A DNA stretch of 64,000 bases, taken from assembly GCA_900540495.1 (NCBI GenBank), contig UQGA01000009.1, forward strand, positions 6,017 through 70,016, given 5' to 3'. A program made the position numbers and the translations under genes. The notes beneath the pieces are model-generated. The model saw only the letters and a list, made by a program, of their open reading frames with translations. It searched no databases and was not told the origin of the DNA. Of this stretch, positions 17,460-26,141 are shown piece after piece. The stretch is from an uncultured Eubacteriales bacterium (lineage in GTDB: Bacteria; Bacillota; Clostridia; Christensenellales; CAG-138). Position 1 is the first letter of the stretch. Each line of letters starts with the position of its first letter.

Positions 17460-20021
17460 ATGGAACGTTTGATTGCAATCGACGGGAACAGTCTGCTGTA
17501 TCGGGCCTATTATGCGCTGCCGGATATGACCACGCGCGACGGCGTGCCGACCGGCGCGCTGCACGGGTTTTTATCCATGATGCTCAAACTTCTGGAAACG
17601 CCGCCGGACTATCTGGCCGTGGCGTTCGACGTACACGCCCCCACCTTCCGGCACGAGCGGTACGCCGCGTATAAGGCCGGCCGCCGCGAGACGCCGGAGG
17701 ATCTGCTCCGCCAGTTCCCGCTGCTCAAGGAGCTGCTTGGCGAGATGGGCGTGACCGTTTGCGAGTGCCCCGGCTTTGAGGCGGATGATATCCTCGGCAC
17801 GCTGGCGCGCCAGGCCGAGCGCCAGGGCGCATCGGCGCTGCTCGTCACGGGCGACCGGGATGCGCTGCAACTGGTGAGCGGGCAAACGCATGTGTTGCTC
17901 ACCAAGCGCGGGTTGACGGATACGGAGGAATATACGGAGGCGCGCCTGCAGGAGCGGTACGGCTTGACCCCGGCGCGCATGAAGGATCTCAAGGGGCTCA
18001 TGGGAGACGGTTCCGACAACATTCCCGGCATTCCCGGCGTGGGAGAAAAGACGGCGCTCAAGCTGCTCGGGACGTACGGTGATCTCGAGGGCGTGCTGTG
18101 CCATGCGGGGGAGATCAAGGGCAAGCTCGGCGAGCGCGTGCGCGAGGGGGCGGCGTCGGCGCGCCTGAGCCTGTGGCTCGGCACCATCGACACGGAGGCG
18201 CCGCTTGCCGTGGGGCTGGAGGACTGCCGCTTCCATGCGGAACGCCTGGCCGGCGCCGCCGCGCATCTGCGCGCGCTGGAGCTGCGCGCGGTGCTCTCGC
18301 GGTTGCCGGAGGCGCACGAGCCTGCGCCGGCGGCCGAAACGACCGATTGCGAGCGCGTCCCCGTGGATTCCGAGGAGCGGCTGCTCGAAGCGGTCCGGGC
18401 GCATCCGTCGCCGGCGGCGCTTGCGCTCTGTACGGAGGGGGAGCTGTCCTTTGCGTTTGACGGCGCGCGCTCCTATGTGGTGACGGCGGGCGGCACGCTG
18501 TTCGACGCGGTGCTCGAGCCGGAGACGGTGCTTCGCGCGCTGCTGCCGCTGCTGCAGGACGCGGCGGTGGAGAAGCTCGTGTTTGACGGCAAGGCATTGC
18601 GCCACCTGGCGGCGGCGCAGGGCGGCGCCGTGCGGAACATCGCGTTTGACGCGATGATCGCGGATTATCTGCTCAATGCCAACCGTCCGGCAAGCGCGCC
18701 GCAGGAGATTGCGGAGCGGCATCTGGGTACGCCGCAGGGCACCGCCGGGCTGCTGTTTGCCCTGCGCGACCGCATGTGCGCGGGGATGGAGCGGCAGGGG
18801 CTTACGGCGCTGTACCGGGATGTGGAACTGCCGCTTGCCGACGTGCTCTTTTCGATGGAGCGGGAGGGCTTTCGCGTGGACGATGCGGTGCTGCTTTCGA
18901 TGCAGGCGCAGTTTGAAGCGCGTGCGGCCGAACTGGCGGACGGCATCTATGCGCTTGCCGGGGAACCGTTCAACATCCTTTCGACCAAGCAGCTCGGCGC
19001 CGTGCTGTTTGAGCGGATCGGTCTTCCGCCGCAGCGCAAGACCAAATCCGGCTATTCGACCGACGCGGATACGCTCGACCGGCTCGCCGCCATGCACCCC
19101 ATCGTGCCGCTCGTGCAGGAATATCGGTTTGTGACCAAGCTCAAGAGCACGTTCCTCGACGGCCTGCTTGCCGCGCGTTCGCCCGCGGACGGCCGCGTGC
19201 ATACGCGCTTTCAGCAGTGCGTTACCGCCACCGGCCGCATTTCGAGCGCGGAGCCGAACCTGCAGAACATTCCGGTGCGGACGCCGCTCGGACGCGAGAT
19301 CCGCAAGGCGTTCGTCGCCAGCGAGGGGAATGTGCTGGTCGGTGCGGATTATTCGCAGATCGAGCTGCGCATTCTGGCGCATCTGAGCGGGGACGAGCGC
19401 ATGATCGACGCATTTTTGAGCGGGGAGGACGTGCACCGGCGCACCGCAAGCGAGGTGTTCGCCGTGCCGCAGGAAGAGGTCACGCCGGAGATGCGCAGCG
19501 CCGCCAAGGCCGTGAACTTCGGCATCGTGTACGGTATCAGCGATTTTGGCCTTGCGCAGAATCTCAACATCCCGGTCAGGCGTGCGGGCGAGTATATTCG
19601 TCTGTATCTGGAGCGGTATCCGCTCGTCAAGGCGTTCATGGAACGGTGCGTGCAGGAAGGCCGCGAGCGCGGCTATGCGGTCACGATGTTCGGCCGCCGG
19701 CGCGCGCTGCCGGAGCTGAAGAGCGGGAATTACAATACGCGCGCCTTCGGCGAACGGGTCGCCATGAACATGCCCATCCAGGGCAGCGCAGCCGACATCA
19801 TCAAGCTGGCCATGGTGCATGCGGTTCAGGCGCTTGCGCGGGAAGGACTGCACGCGAAGCTCATTTTGCAGGTGCACGACGAGCTGATTTTCGATACGCC
19901 GCTGGACGAACAGCCGCGTGTGATCGAGCTGGTGCGCGAGAGCATGGAGGGTGTGGCCGAACTGCGCGTGCCGCTGCTGGCGGAAACGCGCGCAGGCCAT
20001 AGCTGGTACGATACCAAATGA
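17460..20021 (+). CDS. polA: DNA polymerase I
   Basis: 853 residues. 5'-nuclease domain at 1-280 (IAIDGNSLLYRAYYALPDMT, VTGDRDALQLV, GVGEKTALKLLG), a degenerate proofreading domain (about 290-450) and a polymerase domain (about 460-853) with motif A VGADYSQIELRILAHLSGDE, motif B KAVNFGIVYG and motif C LQVHDELIFD. The DTET exonuclease motif is absent, so proofreading is presumably lost, as in several Bacillota enzymes. Repair and Okazaki-fragment processing. The ATG at 17460 follows GGGAGGGCG. Confidence 0.97.
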   Translation: MERLIAIDGNSLLYRAYYALPDMTTRDGVPTGALHGFLSMMLKLLETPPDYLAVAFDVHAPTFRHERYAAYKAGRRETPEDLLRQFPLLKELLGEMGVTVCECPGFEADDILGTLARQAERQGASALLVTGDRDALQLVSGQTHVLLTKRGLTDTEEYTEARLQERYGLTPARMKDLKGLMGDGSDNIPGIPGVGEKTALKLLGTYGDLEGVLCHAGEIKGKLGERVREGAASARLSLWLGTIDTEAPLAVGLEDCRFHAERLAGAAAHLRALELRAVLSRLPEAHEPAPAAETTDCERVPVDSEERLLEAVRAHPSPAALALCTEGELSFAFDGARSYVVTAGGTLFDAVLEPETVLRALLPLLQDAAVEKLVFDGKALRHLAAAQGGAVRNIAFDAMIADYLLNANRPASAPQEIAERHLGTPQGTAGLLFALRDRMCAGMERQGLTALYRDVELPLADVLFSMEREGFRVDDAVLLSMQAQFEARAAELADGIYALAGEPFNILSTKQLGAVLFERIGLPPQRKTKSGYSTDADTLDRLAAMHPIVPLVQEYRFVTKLKSTFLDGLLAARSPADGRVHTRFQQCVTATGRISSAEPNLQNIPVRTPLGREIRKAFVASEGNVLVGADYSQIELRILAHLSGDERMIDAFLSGEDVHRRTASEVFAVPQEEVTPEMRSAAKAVNFGIVYGISDFGLAQNLNIPVRRAGEYIRLYLERYPLVKAFMERCVQEGRERGYAVTMFGRRRALPELKSGNYNTRAFGERVAMNMPIQGSAADIIKLAMVHAVQALAREGLHAKLILQVHDELIFDTPLDEQPRVIELVRESMEGVAELRVPLLAETRAGHSWYDTK

Positions 20022-20632
20022 GCGGGCAAAAGCGGAACTACATCGGGCTCACGGGCGGCATCGGCGCGGGCAAGAGCACCGTGGCGGCGCGCTTTGCGCT
20101 GCTCGGGGCGGCCGTGATCGACGCGGATGCGATCTCCCGCCGCGCGCTCGAGCCGGACGGCTGCTGCTATGCCGGGGTGGTTCAACTGTTTGGACCGGGC
20201 GTGCTTGGGCCGGATGGGCGCATCGACCGGGGACGCGTCGCGTCGCTCGTCTTTTCAGATGCGGCTTTGCGCGAACGGCTCAACGCGCTCGTCCATCCGG
20301 CCGTGCAGCGCGAGATGCTGGCGCGGGCGGACGAAGCGGGGGAGCGCCGCCTCGTCGTGTTCGATGTGCCGCTGCTGTTCGAGAGCGGCTGGCAGTCCCT
20401 GATGTACCGCACGGTGCTCGTCGTGGCGGGGGAGGATACGCGCGTCGCGCGGGTCTGCCGGCGCGACGGTTGCACGCCGGCGGCCGCGGCGGCCCGCATT
20501 CGGGCGCAGATGCCGCAGCAGGACAAGGTGGCGCTGGCCGATCATGTGCTGGAAAACGACGGCACGCCCGAGGCGCTCTACCCGCAGGTGGATGCGCTGT
20601 ATGCGCGCCTGTGCGCGGAGGCAGGATTATGA
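20018..20632 (+). CDS. coaE: Dephospho-CoA kinase
   Basis: 204 residues with P-loop TGGIGAGKST at about 11-20, the DADAISR motif and the C-terminal VLENDGTPEAL. It phosphorylates dephospho-CoA in the last step of CoA synthesis. It overlaps polA (ATGA at 20018) and the next gene (ATGA at 20629), so expression is coupled. Confidence 0.95.
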   Translation: MSGQKRNYIGLTGGIGAGKSTVAARFALLGAAVIDADAISRRALEPDGCCYAGVVQLFGPGVLGPDGRIDRGRVASLVFSDAALRERLNALVHPAVQREMLARADEAGERRLVVFDVPLLFESGWQSLMYRTVLVVAGEDTRVARVCRRDGCTPAAAAARIRAQMPQQDKVALADHVLENDGTPEALYPQVDALYARLCAEAGL

Positions 20633-21252
20633 AGCGGGCCGTCAAGCGCGGTATCCTGATCCTGACGGCGCTCATCGCGGTGACGGCGGCCGTTTTTGCC
20701 GGCCTTGTGCTGCGCGATCGGGCCGCGCGGGAGCGCCTGCTGCGGGAGTATCCGGTGGCGTATGTGGACACGATTGCCCATTATGCGGACGAGTATGACC
20801 TCGACCCCTTCCTGGTGCTGGCGGTCATGCGGGCCGAGAGCAGCTTTAAGAGCGATGCGGTCAGCAGCGCGGGCGCCGTCGGACTCATGCAGATCATGCC
20901 GGATACGGGCGCCTGGATCGCCCATAAGCTCGACATGGATGACGTATATGAGGAATCCATGCTGTTCGAGCCGGATTACAGCGTTCGGTTCGGCTGCTGG
21001 TTTCTGCGCTTCCTGACGGATCGTTTTGACGGCGTGTGCAGGCACATCGTCGCGGCGTACAACGCCGGCCATGGTAGCGTGGAGAAATGGCTGGCCGATC
21101 CGGCCTATGCCGTGGACGGCCTGCTCGTGAACATCCCGTTCCCGGAGACGGCGCGCTATGTGGAGAAGGTGGAGGCCGCCTACGAGGCCTACCGCACGCT
21201 GTATCCCGATTTGTTCACAGATGATTTGTTTGCCCCGGACGCCGTTGCGTGA
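20629..21252 (+). CDS. Membrane-anchored lytic transglycosylase (SLT family)
   Basis: 207 residues. N-terminal transmembrane helix (about 8-28), then a soluble-lytic-transglycosylase domain: LAVMRAESSFKSDAVSSAGA contains the catalytic Glu, followed by VGLMQIMPDT and HIVAAYNAGHGSVEKWL. It cleaves glycan strands of peptidoglycan, forming anhydro-muramic ends. The ATG at 20629 overlaps the coaE stop. Neighbours polA-coaE-slt-lspA match an arrangement seen in other Clostridia. Confidence 0.93.
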   Translation: MKRAVKRGILILTALIAVTAAVFAGLVLRDRAARERLLREYPVAYVDTIAHYADEYDLDPFLVLAVMRAESSFKSDAVSSAGAVGLMQIMPDTGAWIAHKLDMDDVYEESMLFEPDYSVRFGCWFLRFLTDRFDGVCRHIVAAYNAGHGSVEKWLADPAYAVDGLLVNIPFPETARYVEKVEAAYEAYRTLYPDLFTDDLFAPDAVA

Positions 21253-21258
21253 TATACT
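21230..21258 (+). promoter_or_regulatory. Internal promoter before lspA
   Basis: -35 TTGCCC (21230-21235), 17-bp spacer, -10 TATACT (21253-21258). It overlaps the end of the transglycosylase gene. Confidence 0.6.
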
Positions 21259-21288
21259 CATTCTGATTATTCGGAAGGAGCCGCAGCC

Positions 21289-21930
21289 TTGCTCGAACTG
21301 ATCCTGATTATCGCCCTGCTGGCCGCTGACCAGCTCTCCAAATACCTGACCGACGCCCATCTGGCGCTCGGGAGCTCTGCCCCGCTGCTCGAGGGGGTCA
21401 TTCAGTTTACGAACGTGCACAACACCGGCGCAGCATGGGGCATCCTGCCCAACGCGCGGCTGGTGTTTCTCATCGTCACGCCGCCGCTGTGCATCCTGCT
21501 GGCGCTGCTGCTGTTCAGACGGCGCGCCCGCATCGGCCTGCTCGGCCGCATCTGTCTGTCGCTGCTGCTTGCCGGCGCAATCGGCAATTACATCGACCGG
21601 GCGCTGCTGGGCTATGTGCGCGACATGTTTGAGTTCTGCTTCGTGAGCTTTCCGGTGTTCAACGTGGCGGATGCCGCCATCACCGTCGGCGCGGTGTTGC
21701 TGTGCGTGGATACGCTCTTTGGCAGGGAGGGAACCATCTTCGGCGCGCTGGAGCGGGAAAAACCGGCGCAGGCCGAGCCGCCGGCGGACGATGCGGCAGG
21801 CGGCGAGGAAGCGGCGCCCGTTGCGGCTGCGGGCGGCGCGGCGGATCCCGCGGCTTCGGACCCCGCCGCCGGGCTGACGGCGGACGTTACGGGGAGCGAG
21901 GCGCCCGGCGGCGCATCCGGCCATGCGTGA
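21289..21930 (+). CDS. lspA: Lipoprotein signal peptidase LspA with C-terminal extension
   Basis: 213 residues, against about 150-165 in typical LspA. Four membrane helices; conserved blocks ADQLSKYLT, NTGAAWGIL, GNYIDRALLGYVRDM and FPVFNVADAAITVG hold the two catalytic aspartates. It cuts signal peptides of prolipoproteins; several lipoproteins are encoded in this window. The start is TTG at 21289 after GGAAGGAG. The last 55 or so residues form an Ala/Glu/Pro-rich tail without family resemblance. Confidence 0.94.
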   Translation: MLELILIIALLAADQLSKYLTDAHLALGSSAPLLEGVIQFTNVHNTGAAWGILPNARLVFLIVTPPLCILLALLLFRRRARIGLLGRICLSLLLAGAIGNYIDRALLGYVRDMFEFCFVSFPVFNVADAAITVGAVLLCVDTLFGREGTIFGALEREKPAQAEPPADDAAGGEEAAPVAAAGGAADPAASDPAAGLTADVTGSEAPGGASGHA

Positions 21931-22858
21931 GGAACGCTTTGCCGCGGACCGGGAAGGGCGGCTCGACCGCTTTTTGGCGGAGGCCTCCGGTCTGACGCGC
22001 AATCAGGTGCAGCGGCTGATCCGGGAAGGCGCGGTGGAGGTCAACGGCGCGCCGGCGCGCGCCGGCCGCCTGCTTTCGGCCGGGGACGAGGTGCTGCTGA
22101 CGGTACCGGACCCGGTGGAGATCGACGCCGTACCGGAGGACCTGCCGCTCGACATCGTCTATGAGGATGCGGACATCTGCGTGATCGACAAGCCGCAGGG
22201 GCTTGTGGTGCATCCGGCGCCGGGGCACGCGACGGGTACGCTCGTCAACGGGCTGTTGCACCATTTCGGGGCGCTTTCCGCCGTAGGCGGCGCGCTGCGG
22301 CCCGGCATCGTACACAGGATCGACCGCATGACGTCGGGCCTGCTCGTCGTGGCGAAGAATGATGCGGCGCATCTGGCGTTGACGGAGCAGTTCCGGACCC
22401 ATGCGGCCGGACGCACCTACGTGGCGCTGGTGGACGGCAACCTGCGCGAGGATTGCGGCACGGTGGACACGCCAATCGGCCGGCACCCGCGCGACCGCAA
22501 GCGCATGGCGGTCGTGCCGGAGGGTCGCTCCGCCGTCACGCACTGGCAGGTGCTGGAGCGTTTCGGCTCCCATACGCTGCTGCGCATCGGCCTGGAGACC
22601 GGGCGCACGCATCAGATCCGCGTACACATGGCGTATCTGCGCCATCCGGTCGCGGGGGACGATGTGTATGGCGGCGCGAAAAAGCAGCTGGGGCTTGACG
22701 GACAGGCGTTGCACGGCTATCGCCTGCGGCTGTTCCACCCGGCCGACGGCCGGGAGATGGTGTTCCATGCGCCGCTTCCCGCATACTTTGTCCATGCGCT
22801 GGAAAGACTTGGATGGGATGGGAATGCGGAATATGCAAAGGAGCTAATGCAGAGATGA
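21923..22858 (+). CDS. rluD: Pseudouridine synthase, RluD family
   Basis: 311 residues. N-terminal S4 RNA-binding domain (DRFLAEASGLTRNQVQRLIR), then the catalytic domain with VIDKPQGLVVHPAPGH and the active-site aspartate in GIVHRIDRMTSGLLVVAKN. It converts uridines of 23S rRNA to pseudouridine. The ATG at 21923 lies inside the end of lspA (8-base overlap). RluA-family paralogues cannot be excluded, but lspA-rluD adjacency supports the name. Confidence 0.92.
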   Translation: MREERFAADREGRLDRFLAEASGLTRNQVQRLIREGAVEVNGAPARAGRLLSAGDEVLLTVPDPVEIDAVPEDLPLDIVYEDADICVIDKPQGLVVHPAPGHATGTLVNGLLHHFGALSAVGGALRPGIVHRIDRMTSGLLVVAKNDAAHLALTEQFRTHAAGRTYVALVDGNLREDCGTVDTPIGRHPRDRKRMAVVPEGRSAVTHWQVLERFGSHTLLRIGLETGRTHQIRVHMAYLRHPVAGDDVYGGAKKQLGLDGQALHGYRLRLFHPADGREMVFHAPLPAYFVHALERLGWDGNAEYAKELMQR

Positions 22859-23967
22859 AACTACGCGGCATCCCGTTGTTCGCCTTTGCTCTGGTCCTGG
22901 CGGGGTTTTGCGCCGCCTGCACGCCGGCGCCCGGCGACGCCTATACGGGGGCGCTCTTGGCAAGCTCCCCGTTGCCCACGGCGGTGCCGACGCCCGAACC
23001 CACGATGGTCCCGCCGCCGGCTTCCGAGGCGGTGGCGGAGGCGTTTCTGCAGATCCTGCAGGAGGGCCCGGCGACGTTTGATTTTGCTGCGGCGGTCGCC
23101 GATATGGCGCTGCCGGAGCATCCGTCCTTTTTGGACGCCCTCGCGCACAGGGACGAATGGAAGGATCTGGTCATGCAGTGGTATCTCGCGCTGTGCGACG
23201 AATGCGAGGACGCGATGGCCCGTCTGGAGGAGCGGTTTACGGACGCGGCGTTCGAGTTTTCCGTGGACGTGGAGATGCTGGACTGGAAATATGCCAGTTC
23301 CGTTCTCTGGGCGCTGCCGGCGGACGCCGTGCAATGGGATCTGTTTGAGACGACGTGCAGCGCCGAGTTGCTTGCCGGCGGCAACATTCTGGTGACCGCT
23401 TCCGTGCATCCGGCCGGGTTTCAGCCGTTCCTGTACGAGTTGGCCGGGGCGGATCGGGACCTGTATCTGGACGCGCGCTTCATCATGTCCTATCTGACCA
23501 CCGTGTACGACGAGGACGGGGAGGAGACGGATTACGTGATGCCGGACGTGCCGGAAGCGTATCTGGACGCGATGGGCAAGCCGCTTGCGCACACCACGTT
23601 CTATGACCGCTGGTATCAGGGCCGCTCCCAAAACACCCGCAAGCACACGGGGCTGGACATGCACTCCCCCGCCAATGCGGATATCTACAGCTGCACCGAT
23701 GGAACCGTGCTGTACATCGGCTATGATGACGTGGCGGGCTATTATGTCTTGATCCTCGACGACGAGGGCTACGAATATCACTATTATCACATGATTCGCC
23801 AGACGGACTTTCTGGCCGAAGGGCAGCGCGTGCAGGCGGGCGATCTCGTGGGCCATGTCGGCAACACGGGCAACGGCGCCGTCAATCACCTGCATCTCGG
23901 GCTGATCACGCCCTCGTGCGAATACGTCCGGCTGTACGACGTCATGTATGAAAAGTACTTTGGATAG
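22855..23967 (+). CDS. Exported M23-family (LytM) peptidase, probable lipoprotein
   Basis: 370 residues. A signal peptide (LFAFALVLAGFCAAC) ends in CAAC, an atypical lipobox. A Pro/Thr-rich linker and a helical middle region (about 60-240) precede a LytM domain with zinc-site motifs HTGLDMHSPANADIY and VNHLHLGLI. M23 enzymes cut peptide cross-bridges of peptidoglycan; whether it is active or an activator cannot be told. The start is the ATG at 22855, overlapping the rluD stop (ATGA). Confidence 0.88.
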   Translation: MKLRGIPLFAFALVLAGFCAACTPAPGDAYTGALLASSPLPTAVPTPEPTMVPPPASEAVAEAFLQILQEGPATFDFAAAVADMALPEHPSFLDALAHRDEWKDLVMQWYLALCDECEDAMARLEERFTDAAFEFSVDVEMLDWKYASSVLWALPADAVQWDLFETTCSAELLAGGNILVTASVHPAGFQPFLYELAGADRDLYLDARFIMSYLTTVYDEDGEETDYVMPDVPEAYLDAMGKPLAHTTFYDRWYQGRSQNTRKHTGLDMHSPANADIYSCTDGTVLYIGYDDVAGYYVLILDDEGYEYHYYHMIRQTDFLAEGQRVQAGDLVGHVGNTGNGAVNHLHLGLITPSCEYVRLYDVMYEKYFG

Positions 23968-23991
23968 ACCGCTGAAAGGAGTGGGACGCCC

Positions 23992-25830
23992 ATGAAACGG
24001 CTCCGTGTTTCGCATCGTATGCTGGCGGCGCTGCTTGCGCTCGCCTGCCTTGTACCGGCCGGGTGCGTGGAACCGGCCAGTCCGGCAGCGACGCAGACGC
24101 CTGCCGTTGCCACGGCGGTGCCGGTCGCTACGCCGGAGCCGACCGCCACGCCGCAGCCCGCGGGGGAGGCGTCGCGCCTGCTGGAAGCGCTGGACAAAGA
24201 CGCCTTCGCCGCCTACGCGGCGCAGGACGCGCCGACGCTGCACGCCCTGCTCGCGGACCCGTCGGCGTTTGGGCTCGCCACGCCGGCGGAGGACGCCTCC
24301 TGGGGCGCCTGTTCGGCGGAGGCGGCGCATGCGCGTGCGGCGGACTGCGTCGCCTTTCTCGAGCGCCTGCTGGAGATTGACCGCAGCGCCCTTTCCGAGC
24401 GGGATCAGTTGAGTTACGATCTGCTGCAACAGTATTTTACGGCCGTGATCGCCGCCGACGGATACGAGTATTATGACGAACCGCTGTCGCCGGTGACCGG
24501 CGTGCAGGCGTGGATGCCGCTGTCGCTCTGGCTTTATGCGATCGAAACGCCGGAGGATGCCGAGGCGTACCTTGCGCTCGCCGCCGATGCGCCGCGGTAT
24601 CTGGCCGAGGTGCTCGCCTATGAGCGGATGCGCGCGGAAAAGGGCCTGTTCATGACGGAGACGGCGCTGAACGCCGTCCTTGCCGAGATCGATGCGCTGC
24701 TCGCGGCCGGGGACGAATTGTACCTGATCGAGGAGTTTGCAAAAACGCTCGACCTTGCCGAGGGACTGACGCAGGAGGAACGGGTGGCCTTTGCGGCGCG
24801 CGCGGCCGAAACGCTGTCCGGCGCGTTCCTCGACGGGTTCCGGACGCTGCGGGACGGCCTTTCCGAGCTTTCCGGCGCCTGCCGCCGGGAGGAGGGGCTG
24901 TATGCGCTGGGCGAGGACGCGCAGGCCTATTTCGTGCTGCGCATGCAGGCGGCCGCCGCGAGCGACATGACGCCCGAGGATGCTCTGCTGCTGCTCGAGC
25001 AGGAGTATGCCTATCAGTATCGCGCCTATTATGAGCTGAATCTGAGCGTGAGCGATGCAGACGCCCCGCTCAAGGGGGACAGCGTGGAGGAGGAGCTGGC
25101 GTATCTGCTCGAGGTGACCGACGGGGCGCTGCCGGCGCTGCCGGCGCACGGGTATGCGCTGCGGCAGGCGCCCGAGGCGCTCGGCCATGCGCTGGACGCG
25201 GTCGTCTGCATCGCGCCGCCGCTGGATGCGTGGGAACGGATCACGGTGATCGACAACCCGGACGCCGACCGCAACAGCCTGTTTCTGACGCTTTCGCGCG
25301 AGGGATATCCGGGACGGCTGTACCTGTATGCCGGCAGCCGCAACGCCGGGGGACTTGGACTGATGCAGCGCGCGCTCGCCCTGCCGGGCTATTATGACGG
25401 CTGGGCGGCGTATGCGGCGGAGCTGGCCGTCCTCTGGCAGGATCGTTACGACCCGGCGGCGGCGCTCATGCGCCTGTACGATGAAATGGCGCCGGGCGTG
25501 CTGATGCTCGCCATCTGCAGCATCAAGGTCAACTATGAGGGCATGGAACGCGACGATCTGCAGGAATACCTGTCGATGTACGGCCTCGGGGAGGACGCGC
25601 ACGTGGACTTCTTTTTCAACACGGCGGTGGACCGGCCGTTCGCCGCATTTTCGGAGGCGCTCGGCTATGCGCAGTTGGCGGATATGATGCGCTCCTTCAG
25701 CGCCGATATGGGCGAGGCGTATCTGGAAAACGAGGTGCTGGCGCAGTATCTTTCCTACGGCCCGGCCTATACCAACCTGCTGCGCGAGCGCATGGACATC
25801 TGGGCGGACGAACAGGTGGACAAGGGTTGA
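23992..25830 (+). CDS. DUF885-family lipoprotein lacking the zinc ligands
   Basis: 612 residues. Lipoprotein signal with lipobox VPAGC (Cys25) and a TPEPTATPQ linker. The rest matches the all-helical DUF885 metalloprotease-like family, including GYYDGWAAYAAELAVLWQDR, which corresponds to the family's GYTEGWATYVE. The zinc motif HEGYPGHLYQ reads REGYPGRLYLY here (436-446): both histidines have become arginine, so hydrolysis is unlikely. Usual length otherwise. Perhaps a surface binding protein or a structural pseudoenzyme. It follows the M23 gene by 24 bases. Confidence 0.8.
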   Translation: MKRLRVSHRMLAALLALACLVPAGCVEPASPAATQTPAVATAVPVATPEPTATPQPAGEASRLLEALDKDAFAAYAAQDAPTLHALLADPSAFGLATPAEDASWGACSAEAAHARAADCVAFLERLLEIDRSALSERDQLSYDLLQQYFTAVIAADGYEYYDEPLSPVTGVQAWMPLSLWLYAIETPEDAEAYLALAADAPRYLAEVLAYERMRAEKGLFMTETALNAVLAEIDALLAAGDELYLIEEFAKTLDLAEGLTQEERVAFAARAAETLSGAFLDGFRTLRDGLSELSGACRREEGLYALGEDAQAYFVLRMQAAAASDMTPEDALLLLEQEYAYQYRAYYELNLSVSDADAPLKGDSVEEELAYLLEVTDGALPALPAHGYALRQAPEALGHALDAVVCIAPPLDAWERITVIDNPDADRNSLFLTLSREGYPGRLYLYAGSRNAGGLGLMQRALALPGYYDGWAAYAAELAVLWQDRYDPAAALMRLYDEMAPGVLMLAICSIKVNYEGMERDDLQEYLSMYGLGEDAHVDFFFNTAVDRPFAAFSEALGYAQLADMMRSFSADMGEAYLENEVLAQYLSYGPAYTNLLRERMDIWADEQVDKG

Positions 25831-25856
25831 CAAGCGCGCGCCGAATGCGCTAAACT
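25827..25856 (+). promoter_or_regulatory. Sigma-A promoter of T-box-valS
   Basis: -35 TTGACA (25827-25832) overlaps the stop codon of the DUF885 gene; 18-bp spacer; -10 TAAACT (25851-25856). Confidence 0.82.
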
Positions 25857-25859
25857 ACC

Positions 25860-26118
25860 GGTAATATGACAGGATGCGATGAGGAAGAGGAGTACGCCCG
25901 CATGCCCGCAGCAGAGAGCCGAACCCACCGGCTGCAAGGTTCGGCGGCAGAGGCAGGGGCGGAAGGTCGCTTCGGAGCACGCGCCGTGAACGGATTAGCG
26001 GTGCGCGACGGGGGCCGCGTTAAGGCCCGAGAGTGGGGATGCGCCCTGTGCGCGCCCAACAAAGGTGGTACCGCGAGCGCCCGTTTCGTCCTTTGACGGA
26101 GCGGGCGCCTGATTTTTG
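25860..26118 (+). promoter_or_regulatory. T-box riboswitch, valine type
   Basis: The leader shows the Stem I signature GATGAGGAAGAGGAGTA, an AGAGAG bulge region, and the universal T-box AAAGGTGGTACCGCG at 26061-26075. The specifier loop GAAGGTCGC places a GTC valine codon at 25966-25968. The terminator is a 14-bp stem at 26077-26108 followed by TTTTT; uncharged tRNA-Val pairing with the T-box would favour the antiterminator. This agrees with the valS gene downstream. Confidence 0.95.
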
Positions 26119-26141
26119 TTGCAACGAGGAGGAAACTGCAC

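Noticed and set aside
17571..20000. 809-codon open frame antisense to polA
   Set aside because: Complement of a conserved gene; composition typical of an antisense frame.
22861..25833. 990-codon open frame antisense to the M23 and DUF885 genes
   Set aside because: It spans two well-supported genes and their gap and resembles no protein.
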